A stretch of 64,000 nt of DNA. Source: Hymenolepis diminuta. Taxonomy: Eukaryota > Platyhelminthes > Cestoda > Cyclophyllidea > Hymenolepididae. The notes under the pieces are model-generated. The model was given only the letters and a program-made list of their open reading frames with translations, was not told where the DNA came from and searched no databases. This document shows, in pieces, positions 54,001-64,000 of this stretch (its first letter is position 1; every line of letters begins with the position of its first letter). The position numbers were made by a program, and so were the translations under genes. The stretch is taken from positions 270,966 to 334,965 of the forward strand of contig CAADRB010000095.1 in the NCBI GenBank assembly GCA_900708905.1. Direction: 5' to 3'.

Positions 54001-57000
54001 GAGAGGGAGGTTGATGGTGATGGTAACTGAGCCTGTTGTTGCTGTACCAGTTGAGCTTGATGAGTTGCTTGTTGCTGATGTTGTAACCAGGCCAGTGTGT
54101 TCGCTATTTGAGACGTGCTAGTCACCACTGTTGCTGTTGCTTGACTCACAGGGTTAGAAATATTGACTGCATCTTCTGCGGCAGTGTTAGCTCTTTTAGC
54201 TGGTGCTGTCTACAATGAAAAATGCACACATTGGACTCTACGCTAAACAGTATGTCTATTATGCTTTGAAACATACGGCTTGGGTATCACTATTATTATT
54301 TGCTGTCCGCTTTCGGGAATTAGAGACTCCATTAAAATCTGATAAGGACAGTTGAGTGGACGATGCTATCTGAGCAGTTGTTTGAGGAACTGACTGTTGA
54401 GGTAGAGTCAAAGAGCTAGCTGCAGTGGCTTGTCGAATAGCATTCATGAGAGCAGCTGCGCTGGGATTGTAGCCGACCTGTGAGGCAGCGGCTGAGGTTA
54501 ATCCAGTGCCGGGGTTGGCGGAAAAAAGCGGCGAGAGGAACTAAAATAAAATATCAAAGAGAAGCGCGATGGAACGCGGGGTAAAGTAGGGAAGGGAGTG
54601 GGGAGCAGAGTAGAGCTAACTCGTACACGCATACACCAACTCGCAAAAAATGAGCAGCTGCATAAGCTCTCGGCAGGCGCTTATCAACTAATTTAGCGAA
54701 ACTAGGATTAAATTCAAGAGAACATCGCATCATATTGATCATGGCAATTCCTTGATAAAGCGGTGCAATTAATCAGCTGAGCTAAAGACAACATTTGCGA
54801 ATATCTTTTCAGAATCAGAGTCTCAACGTGAAAATAAGATTAGGCTGTGTGAAAATTTTTAGGATGAGCGTTCGCTGTTGCTTACAGATTGTTCCAAGAT
54901 CAATCACCAAATTGCTAAGCTCTTGAAACAGATTCCGTACAGCTAAAAAATGATGTGACGGTAGTTCCATGTGCAGGAATTATTGGGGGTGTTAGTGAAG
55001 ATGCAAGGAAAATGTAATTGGGTTTGAAACATGAGAACTGAATTGATTTCACTGAAGCAGCTAGAGCCGTGCATAAAACATGAACCAACGCAAGTCTTCT
55101 ACTACATTAAACAAACTAATCCTATCGTATTATGCTAAGTATGGTAGTGACTTTTTCTTATTAGAAAGTATGATAGACGATACCGCATAACTACTTCTGT
55201 ATACACCCCATACATAAACGAGATTCTCAACAATTTATCACGTGAAAGATATAAGAAAAGCACCAATATTTTTATTATAACGAAAATGCAAGTTTCAATC
55301 GCATGTAATCTATCTTTTCAATCCGAATCTGTTCCATTAAATTTTGGTCAAGAGAGCGCGACACCGGGCATTAATATTAGCGAACTAAGAGAGCCGAACG
55401 TACCAAAAGCTAGGGAGTCTGATTGTTTACGCCGAGTTGAAATGAGCAAGAATTTAGTATTGCATGCATTGTGATGAAAACGAATTTTACGTGCATTGAA
55501 AACGCATCATCACCAGAGGTTAGGTAAATCAAGAGAGAATACACTGCTGTACGACTGAAGTGACCTCAACATGAACCAAGCACCTTCAACCACATATAAA
55601 CATATCTATCAAACGAACATTGGCTCCTGAATGGGCGTCTAATGCTAAGATGATGATAATGTTGTTTAAATTTATATTTCCGGAAGTGAGAGCATGGCAG
55701 AGGCTGTCGTCATAACCCCTAGCATAAATAGTCGTGAAACAAACGATAAGGTGATGAAGAGGGGGAGAGAGCAGAGTTTTGTGCATATAATCTTGCACGG
55801 ACGCGTTTGCAAAGGCTCGAAATAAACAAATTAGACAAGAATTAGAGCGATATATATACACAGAGCAATCATCACTTCCAACACCTCCGTTTAGGTAATG
55901 CAGGTGATGATAGATTTATGCACATGTGCTAAATCAATTAATGAGTTGTTTGCAAATGCAAAACGCACTGCCTGTATCTGTATCTGTACACGCAGACTGA
56001 AACCTTAATGAATGCAGTTGCTTAATTGACACTGAGCTCTAGAAGACACTAGTGATAATTCTCGCCTCATAAAATAATTAAAAACCAATTGAGTCCTAAT
56101 AAAATTGCTATTATTTTAATTGAGTATGGAGGAAGAAGGCACATAGATGAAATTCCTAATGTAATACGATCGCATTAAGGTATAATGGGAGGTAAGAGAA
56201 ATAAATAGACACGCACATATTAGAAGAAAACTAAGGTGGGAATCCACAGCTTGGGGAGAAAGAAATAGCACGCGCTAATGAGAGTAGTAATAGAAGGGGG
56301 TAGGTAGAATGATGGCAAAGATAGAGTAAATGCTAGTAAGGGAAGTGAAGCATGATTGTGTTGTAACAGACACACGAGACGCACATGAAATATATACACA
56401 AGCATTTTACAGGCGTTAAGATGGAAGAGGAGGAGTAAATACATCCATATAGAGGGAGCAAATTATGTTGCTGCGATCAGGGATGCAGCAACACATATTT
56501 CTCGTTCTCTGATCCTCTTAGTTTATTTTTTTTATTTGAGCAGAGCGAGTTGCGTAGCAACAGCCATTAAGTGTGGCATATTTTTTGCTGGATTTAGGGA
56601 TATATTTAGGCGCAACTTACCCCCGCATTAGTTTTCACAAGTAGGGTATTTGTTGAGTCTAGGGTTAATGAGATAGGAGATCGAGGTAATATATATACTA
56701 TCGTCATTTCTTCGCCTCCACCCCAAAATTAAGATTGACAGAAGTGGGAAATAAGTGGTTTAAATTTTAAGTCACTGTGGCACTTACCTCTGTGGGATTG
56801 TATCCGTTTGTTGAAGCTGCTGAAGGAGAAGTCATGGCGCTATTGAAAGGATATCCAGGGAGAAGGAAATTGGCATCTGTGAAACCGGTTGAGTAAACAG
56901 AGTTTGTATACAGGGAGGTGGTAATGGATTCAGTATTCCTGGCATTAGCAGCAATCATAGCTAGAAGCTGATCATTTGTATTGGAGGGGAACATGATACT

Positions 57001-57135
57001 AGGTTGCTGGGTCATGGCCGCAGTTGTAGCGGAAGAGTTGGCCCCACCATTCCACAGACCTGTGGCTAGAGCTTGTGTTGGTTGCATATTTTGCGGATAC
57101 GAGAATGCGTGAGAGACAGAGAATGTGGTTTGGCT
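51099..57135 (-). CDS. mbl: Muscleblind-like CCCH zinc-finger splicing regulator, 5' partial
   Basis: Muscleblind proteins bind YGCY motifs in pre-mRNA and control alternative splicing and mRNA localisation. Exons seen, in coding order: 56788-57135, 54277-54540, 53834-54209, 52246-52340, 51759-51846, 51099-51502, with phases 0,0,1,0,1; 524 codons before the stop. The first three exons encode an Ala/Ser/Thr/Gln-rich linker with a likely nuclear signal (SRKRTANNNS, then APAKRAN). Next comes the tandem finger pair: LQLCRDFQAGKCHRNTECRY-VH, then VTVCRDAAKGRCTRQPCRYY-H, equivalent to fingers 3 and 4 of vertebrate MBNL. The tail is Ser/Thr-rich. Finger 4 has the usual CX7CX4CX3H spacing; finger 3 is CX7CX5CX3H, one residue short of the MBNL norm. 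Fingers 1 and 2 must lie upstream, probably beyond 64 kb, so the 5' end is missing. The acceptor at 57136 (ctgttag) is the least certain edge. Confidence 0.88.
54541..56787 (-). other. Muscleblind linker intron, 2.2 kb
   Basis: It lies between the first and second visible exons, with donor gtaagt and acceptor attttag. The sequence is AT-rich with purine-rich patches. I found no exon of consistent phase inside. The remaining visible introns (51503-51758, 51847-52245, 52341-53833, 54210-54276) are also without recognisable extra content, apart from a CTC-rich patch near 53375. Confidence 0.6.
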
Positions 57136-60100
57136 CTAACAGATACGAGCGTACCTCTACATAGTCTTTATATATGTGCGCACAGCATAGTTTGTGCGTG
57201 AACAGAGGCTCGTGTTTGCGGCCTAATTGGTAGACGCTACATAGTGGTACCAGTGCGCACACGCCAATCTAAGGTCGATACGTGCGCAGTGGAGAGAACG
57301 ACCCATTGGCACCAGGTGTTACTATAATGCTTTGCTGGTGATGGTAATATGCTGTTGTGGTATTGCATTTAATTCTGCCCCATATTAATAAAAGAAAGCT
57401 CACACATGCCTGTTTGTGCCACTTTATCACATTCCATGGAGACTAAAGCGGTTAAACAATTTTTCTTCTACCTCCCTCTATCCCTCTCCTGAATACGGAA
57501 TGTGCAAATTAGAAGGCCGAAAACATGCCACTCATAGCAAATAGCTAATTTGTTGTTTACATTTTAGAACAAGGAAAAAATGTCATACATAGTAATGCAC
57601 GATTTCTAAGATATCTATCTTAGAAAGGAGTATCATTGTAAAAGGAAAATAAACGGAGCCAGTATTTCCTAATAAACTTATCTTAAGGGTCAGGTAATTC
57701 AGTAAAAAAGAATGAAAGAATTCCGTTAATTTAAAGATGATTAACTTATAACAAACAGAGGAGAAATTTGTGTTGCTTGGATTGAAAACGTTGTGTCGTG
57801 TATTAGGGACCTACATGAGACTGTTCGAAATTGAATAAATGAAACGCTAAATACCAGATTAAAACCATTTAAAATTCTGCAAATCCTGCTGAATTGGAGC
57901 TAAATTTAATCTTGTAGGGAGGTTATTAAAACATTCTTTATTTAAAAATTCATGCTCTTCAGAATAAAACCACAATTAAATGAGAATAATTTGCCAGAAA
58001 ATGTTTTAGGAAAGAGTAACTAGTAGTAAATGGTGATTCTAACACAAAATTTCCCCACTTAACATCTTCGTTTTAATCCTCTCGGTTTTCATTGAGAAAG
58101 GGTGGGGAGTGGGGATGTTTAGATGACGTATTATATAACTCGTTGGCTATTACCATGATAATCGAATTTAAATTCTAAATCTATGTCGTTCAATGCTTCT
58201 AAAACGTGTGACCTCATCTTAAAGCACATTAGCAACAGTAAAACAGGCACCTCTAATCTTCGGAACATCAAATCAAATAATGTAAAACTATGAGCCCTGC
58301 AATTGACTCGTCTCTGTTGATAGGACATTGACAAGTGCAGACACTCAACTAGGCAAGGGAGACAGACGGCCCGTCTTCACCACATAGAATGCAGAAAATT
58401 CCCTTTCACTTTGGTCTGACTATTTATTTCAAATGAAAATCAATTCCTTTCTATTCAAATAGAGGTAACATTTCTCTTCCTCTTCCTCTGCCGCTAAACT
58501 CTCCTATCCTCCCATCTCCCCTTTTGTCTATCCTCATCAGCATTACTATTGCCGATAAAACTGAGGTGATCAACGGTAAGATTAGCTGTTATTTCGACAA
58601 GAGGTATAATTTGTTCAAGCTTCACAAAATTGAAATATTACTTCGTTTCAACTTTCTGAATGCCTCTACAATAGAAACACCGAGTCCCTAATGTCTATTA
58701 TTGGTTCCTTATGTTTTCTACAATCTAGATGGGGTTGAGCAACACCCCAGATAGTTCAACCGACACTATTTTCAAGCCATTTATATTTCTTAATTTGGGA
58801 AATTGAAAATCACAGTATCATTTGATCTCATGAATGATTTACCGATCTATTCAACTAGTCAATCTGCAAAAACTCTACGGGCATATGAACCCAAACGTTT
58901 TAGATATAATTCAAGGAAGCTTACTTATGAGATTCCGTTCTGGAATGTCAACTCTTTCTTCAAGGAACTCAATTTCTTGATTTGAAGGCACAAACAGGAT
59001 GAATTTAAAATTTACATTATGCAAAACTCTTTTGACCCCTTGATGCTACTCTTCATTTTATTCTTGCTAGAATTCACAATTTACTCCTGGCCTTTAGAAG
59101 TTTCCCGTGACTAAAATCGTAGTATAACTTGAGTTTCATACTAATACGCTCCAGAGGAAAGAAGATATAAGTCAACTAAACAATTTTAAACATATTAAAC
59201 ACCTATAACTTCAAATTATCTCTGAACGCTTTCATGTACACGACCATAGGGTATGTATTCATCAATATGCATGAATTTTATTAACTTCATTTTTCGTGCA
59301 TTTGAAAGCTTTCCTTATCAAAATAAATACATTAGTGATAGCACTTTTTTGTTGTTTATAAGAAGAAGGCGTAGTACAAGTCATGATTACAACTTGTGTG
59401 TTCTTTTTCAGAGTTTTCCAAAATCTGTTTCAGTAACAGCATAAATGAACCTACCAAGTGAAAATGAATGACGTGTCATTCCAGTTCATGGATTCAAGCC
59501 ATCTCCCAAACAAAACCTGTCATCAAAGACCTGATGCTGAAAACAAGCTTAAGAGTGGGGGCGATTGTGAAACCATATAAATTTGCTTCCCCAACGTACC
59601 GATTTCTTTTCCAAAAAAATATAATAGCAATGAAAACGCCCTGAATTGACAGTCAATAGGTCCGTGCAAATCAATAAAATTTTGATTCACACAATTATTT
59701 TTGTGCATTTATTAAGAGAAAGTACAAGTTAATATGAAATCTTTTGTGATTAATCACGCCAACTTGTTGCATTTCGTATGCAGCTAACTGGAACTTCGTT
59801 CAAAAGTTAATGGACTGCCAATATGCTTGAGTAAGCTTAAATGAAAGAATCAATCAAATTGGTTTTTGTTGAAAAGAAGAATACATAAAAGCCCCTTGAG
59901 CTTCGTTTGCCGTAGACTTCAGTCCTTAGCTCCGCGATCTGAAGTATTCTAACTGACGCACACGTTGAGATGTGTCCTCTTTCTCTATCAGATGCTGACA
60001 TTTTCATTGGTTGCTTATTACACTAACAAAATTAAGCAAGCGTAGTCTACTAATTCCGTTCAAAACAGCATGAAATTGTAGTCGAGTATATCCCTGGTCC

Positions 60101-61058
60101 TTGATTCCTTTTCATCCACTAGACACTCATGTTGGTCTGCAAATGGGGCTGGTAAATGCCTCTATACTGGCTAGTGAGGTTGGTAGCTTAGTCAACTTTG
60201 CAGTCCCCAGAGGTAACGTGTTTGGTGATTTACAAGAGGTTACAAAGCAATCAAATCAACATTGTGTAGCTTTATCCAACCCAACTAACTAACTCTTGTT
60301 CCCTCTTCTTCCATCTTCTCTCACTTCGTTAAATTGACTCGTTACTGTTCAAACACCCGTCATTTCGTCCAACATTTGATCAATAATCGCTGTTTACTGC
60401 TAATTCTTAGGAATACTAATCATTTCAGTAAAGGAGCATCCTCAATTCTTATTTGTCATACTGACAGGATTTATCTTCTGCTTCCATGGAAATTCAAACT
60501 AAGATATGTGAAATGTTGATTTTTGAAAAATAAAAATAAACGCAAAACTTCTCATTCTTGAAAACTGAAATGAGGTGACAATGTCACGCAATCGACTACA
60601 ACACTAAACGGCCGCTCAACAAAGCAAGCCAAAACATTAAGATGTGGCGGTAGTAAGACAAGGAGACACTAATTTCATCACGGGATATATGCATATATAC
60701 GCATGCATATGAATTTTGGTCGCAAAATTGAAATCTCCAAATTCCACTCTTCCCGATCAGATCATTTCTCCCTTTGTCCTACATTCATCATGTTATACAT
60801 TCCTCGTATAACATGAACAATTCTATTTATAATGAAAGAATCTGAAAAAGTTGCAAAGTCATCCTCTTTTGGAAGCTATAAATTCATTTTTTGGCATTCT
60901 GATGTATAAAATATCTAATTAACCACCCTTTATTTTCCAGTGGCGCATTTTATAAGGCTATCATTCACTTATGCATCATTTCTATTCCAGCGGTCATGGC
61001 TACTCAGTGTTCAATGGGCTATAAAATGATTTAATTCTGTTTGTTTATATAAAAAACA

Positions 61059-61167
61059 TTCCAAATATTTTGGCGAGAATGAAGTATCCAACGAAGAGTT
61101 CTATTTGCACTTNTTCCAAATATTTTGGCGAGAATGAAGTATCCAACGAAGAGTTCTATTTGCACTT
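61059..61167 (+). repeat. Exact 54-bp duplication around a single N
   Basis: 61059-61112 and 61114-61167 are identical, beginning TTCCAAATATTTTGGCGAGA and ending TTCTATTTGCACTT, with one N at 61113 between them. Such perfect copies on both sides of a gap are usual where overlapping contig ends were not merged. Confidence 0.9.
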
Positions 61168-61248
61168 ACTGGCGTGTTATTCAAATACACCTAGTAAATA
61201 TATGTTTGGTTAAATGGTTCGGCTTACTTCATTTAGGATCTGGGTCCA

Positions 61249-61281
61249 TTCGCCGTTTGCCATTCGCCATTCGCCATGCGA
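61249..61281 (+). repeat. Short CCATTCG tandem repeat
   Basis: Four imperfect units of about 8-9 bp (ccattcgcc, gtttg, ccattcg, ccattcg, ccatgcg) are visible in a row. It is a minor simple repeat with no other features. Confidence 0.6.
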
Positions 61282-62342
61282 CATTAACGAATTTACAGAA
61301 AAGGCAACTGTTATCGAAATCGTGGGGAAAAACTAGTGATTTGTAATTTAGACACTTGGAGCATAAATTATTATCGCGATGCCAATTTTAGACCACCTAA
61401 AGGAAATGTAAATTCCAGAGAATGAAAAAGAATGAATACAAGGCGAGAATAGAAATACGGTCCAAAGCCAACTTCGATGGTGAGTATAATTATGAATGAG
61501 CATATGTTCCAATCTACAAAGAGTTGAAAGAATTACAGGAAAGAGAAAGACAGAGGAAAGAAAAGTAAAGTAAGCAAAAAGAGGTTAAAACGCTTAAGTT
61601 TACAATGCTTTAATTTGTCATGTTCAGATGTTTTAATGTTTGGTGATACGTAATCTTTAAATCCCTTGATTAGAAGATTTCCTTTGAGTTGAACCTTGAT
61701 CAACATTGCTCTTTTCAAATAATTTGAATGAGACTAAGAAGTCCAGTGGGATGAATTAAAATCACCATCAGCAGAGCAAGAGGTTCTAGAGTCTATAATT
61801 GGGGAGCTCCTGAACTGGAGATATAACCTATGAAGGATGAATAAATGAAGACCAATTAGAACTTTTGAATGACATCGGGGTATCATTATAATTTTGCATT
61901 AAGATTACCGACTTTTCACTTAAGGGACACAGTTCACTGATTCACTTCTTCATGTTTTAAAGTTCAAGCCTTGTTTAATAGTTTCATGAGCGATTTCATG
62001 TCTGCAATGCTCAGTGAATATTGACTGTTTGGTTATACTGAGTGGGTGGTCATGGCATTTCAGTATAATTTTTCCTTCATGTAACCAATATAGTTGTGGG
62101 GTAATATAGACTATAACGTATTTAAAGTTGCATAAGATCCCGTCAATATAATTGATTTAGACGACTGAACAGGTTAGGCTTAGAGATATCCTCTTACAAA
62201 ACTAATGATTTACCTAAAGGATAAGAGAATATAGCAGTTTTTCTCAAATCAGGAAATGAAGAATCAAAGAGAAATTGAGGGCACAATGAGCAACCGTAAG
62301 AAATGAGCAATAAAGGAGAGAAGTAGGAATTGCAATTCATAA

Positions 62343-62710
62343 GTGCAGAGGGTACCACTATTCTATATTCTTGCTGTAATACAAGCCCCAATCAAATCAG
62401 ATGTGGGCTCTCAAATTTGCTTTATCAAAGTAAAGCACACGCCTGTACGCAGAGTGGACAAGTGGCGAAGACGAACTGGGAGCTCAATACGGCCATTGGC
62501 TAGATCTGGCTACAAATTCAGCGATCGCTGGCGTTCATGGTGGCGCTAGACGAACATGATGGGAAGTGACCGCAGGCCCTCACCAATTAAAACCTTTTGC
62601 CTTCTTGCTCCTTATTTCTATCTTCCTTATATTTTATAGATCTTATACTCTTTACAATTTAATTGACTTATCTATACGATGCATCTTAATAAAGACCTAT
62701 TTAGATCACG
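62343..62710 (+). mobile_element. LINE-like 3' end fragment
   Basis: The frame ending at 62549 closes with VDKWRRRTGSS then KFSDRWRSWWR-stop. An xDRxRW-type motif just before the stop is common at the C-terminus of non-LTR retrotransposon ORF2 proteins. The block 62440-62585 is clearly more GC-rich than its surroundings. A tail from 62590 (ACCTTTTGC...) resembles 47790 and may be the element's shared 3' end. No reverse-transcriptase core is present, so this is at most a 5'-truncated copy. Confidence 0.35.
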
Positions 62711-63305
62711 CTACCTACAGAGCACTTAAATAACTAACGCGATTGGGACTGATTTAGACTAAGGCGATTCACAGATGAATGTTAGTGAATAGTGTTGAGG
62801 TGCCAATCACTATTTTGTGGTGGTTTACTGAATTGATAAGACTTTTGCATCCTGTATTAAATTTAAGACACAAAATGTCTAGGAGAACACCCCTTTGTAT
62901 ATGAGTTGTCTGCTAAAATTAAGACAAGCAGGCCACACAAAACACTATGCTAATTATCGCGATGAAAAGAAAAGCATGCAAATTATCAAATATTTTTCCT
63001 TGAAGATATCAAATTTTCGTTTTATGTTTTCTCCCCTTCCATATTGAAAATAACGTTTAATTATGAAATTTTTTTATCCGAATGAAGCGATAACCTTGCA
63101 CATGGCATAATTTTCGCATTTAAAGTTCTAACAACTTTACAATTTGTCATCCCTTCCCCTCTCTCTCTCTCTACTCCTATTTTGATGGATATTTTGGGGA
63201 TTTTAGCCGGGATTACATTACTAATCCAATTAAAGGTATTCAATTACTCACTCGACCTCTAAACTTGGGTAGATTGGGACCGGTAATTAACGGCTTGGTG
63301 AGGTT

Positions 63306-63398
63306 GGATGTTTAAACATCCGGGTTTTGTGATTAGCAGCCTAAAGCTGCGGACATCTCAGTTTGCAGTAGCGAGTGCTAATCATAGGCCAAAGCCTA
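63306..63398. other. Cluster of strong hairpins
   Basis: Three perfect stems follow one another: GGATG-tttaaa-CATCC (63306-63321, a full palindrome), GCAGC-ctaaa-GCTGC (63336-63350) and TAGGC-caaa-GCCTA (63385-63398). An outer stem GATTAGCA (63331-63338) pairs exactly with TGCTAATC (63376-63383) and encloses the second hairpin. Such an arrangement suggests a structured RNA or part of a mobile element; no known RNA family was recognised. Confidence 0.55.
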
Positions 63399-64000
63399 CG
63401 ATCACTAGATAACATTTCACTTTCTCCGTTTCTTCTCATCACTTTGTATTCTCTTCTGATGTCACCCAATGTTGATGCTCTTGTGAGCAAACAAGTTTTC
63501 ACCATTACCTCTCCACCGATCCTGGTGACCCCCTTTACTCTCAAGCTTTCTTGTTACTATTATGAAGTTATCAATACTGATGGCTCCTATGAGCTCTCAG
63601 CATTTACTTTCCTATGTTACTCCACCAAAGAGGGAGTATTGGCATCTGTATCGATATTAACTTTCTAGTCTCAGATGTTGTGAGGATTGTTGTAATGGGA
63701 AAACTAAACCATACAACTTACAACTATCAAGTTAGATAAATCTGCTGCCGATTTTCAGAACAACGCATAACCACATGTTAACTAACTCACTTTTATCATC
63801 TCCTATAAGTAATCAGTGAAAATTCTTCTCCAGTTCAGTGAATATCCGCGATTACTGGTTTCAAGTTTTATTCGTGGTCTGTGTTAACAACGATATTGGC
63901 AAAAATATCCAAACACGAAACTACTTTTGGGTATTTCCGATGCTATTATTATTCGCTGAAAAGCATTTATGAATGAAGTTATGGAGATACACGTGAATCA

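Larger units (their letters stand above)
57136..64000 (-). other. Probable upstream intron of muscleblind
   Basis: About 6.9 kb with no exon that encodes a CCCH finger pair on the minus strand; I looked for the KGRC and C-x-Y/F-x-H signatures. It is therefore probably intronic to the muscleblind gene. It contains the gap-edge duplication, a LINE-like fragment and the hairpin cluster listed separately. Open frames here are short and unsupported. Confidence 0.5.

Noticed and set aside
53813..54001. Plus-strand frame rich in Glu/Gln/Val
   Set aside because: Antisense shadow of the muscleblind Gln-rich exon 53834-54209.
63375..63668. 97-codon frame after the hairpin cluster
   Set aside because: The first part overlaps the hairpins, and the remainder has no motif I recognise; a retroelement fragment is possible but not supported.

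Overview
The window is eukaryotic and most likely from a parasitic flatworm. Exons are small and spread over long AT-rich introns. Two neighbouring small heat-shock genes each carry two alpha-crystallin domains, an arrangement typical of the platyhelminth p36/p40 (Sm-p40-like) family. The sequence alone does not separate a tapeworm from a fluke. All gene models below were spliced by hand from GT/AG sites with matching phases, so single boundaries may be off.

Layout. 1-5000 is non-coding and AT-rich, with a tRNA-like/SINE-like stretch near 2.93 kb and a TA microsatellite near 3.87 kb. 5273-13307 (+) is a five-exon two-domain sHSP (477 aa) with a perfect three-unit heat-shock element upstream. 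17282-24208 (+) is a second five-exon two-domain sHSP (310 aa) with the same four intron phases and an exon 3 of identical length, so the two form a tandem paralogous pair. 24387-31666 (-) is a 12-exon Gln-rich protein (771 aa) whose last exons match the C-terminal domain of Mediator subunit 15. It converges tail to tail on the second sHSP gene, with only 178 bp between stop codons. 31.8-51.0 kb is a gene-poor stretch with old dispersed repeats and one decayed coding-like patch. 51099-57135 (-) is the 3' part of a muscleblind (MBNL) splicing-factor gene: a long Ala/Gln/Ser-rich linker, the second CCCH zinc-finger pair and a Ser/Thr-rich tail. Its first finger pair is not visible and probably lies beyond 64 kb. 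57.2-64 kb is then probably a large muscleblind intron. It holds a LINE-like 3' end, a cluster of strong hairpins and a gap-edge duplication that looks like an assembly artefact.

Functionally this is ordinary chromosomal sequence: stress chaperones, a transcription coactivator and an RNA-splicing regulator. They do not form a pathway together. I saw no clear new multi-gene system. The best leads are the heat-shock promoter, the paired sHSP genes, the 21-nt symmetrical micro-exon and apparent lack of a KIX domain in MED15, the unusual spacing of muscleblind zinc finger 3, and the structured hairpin cluster at 63.3 kb.
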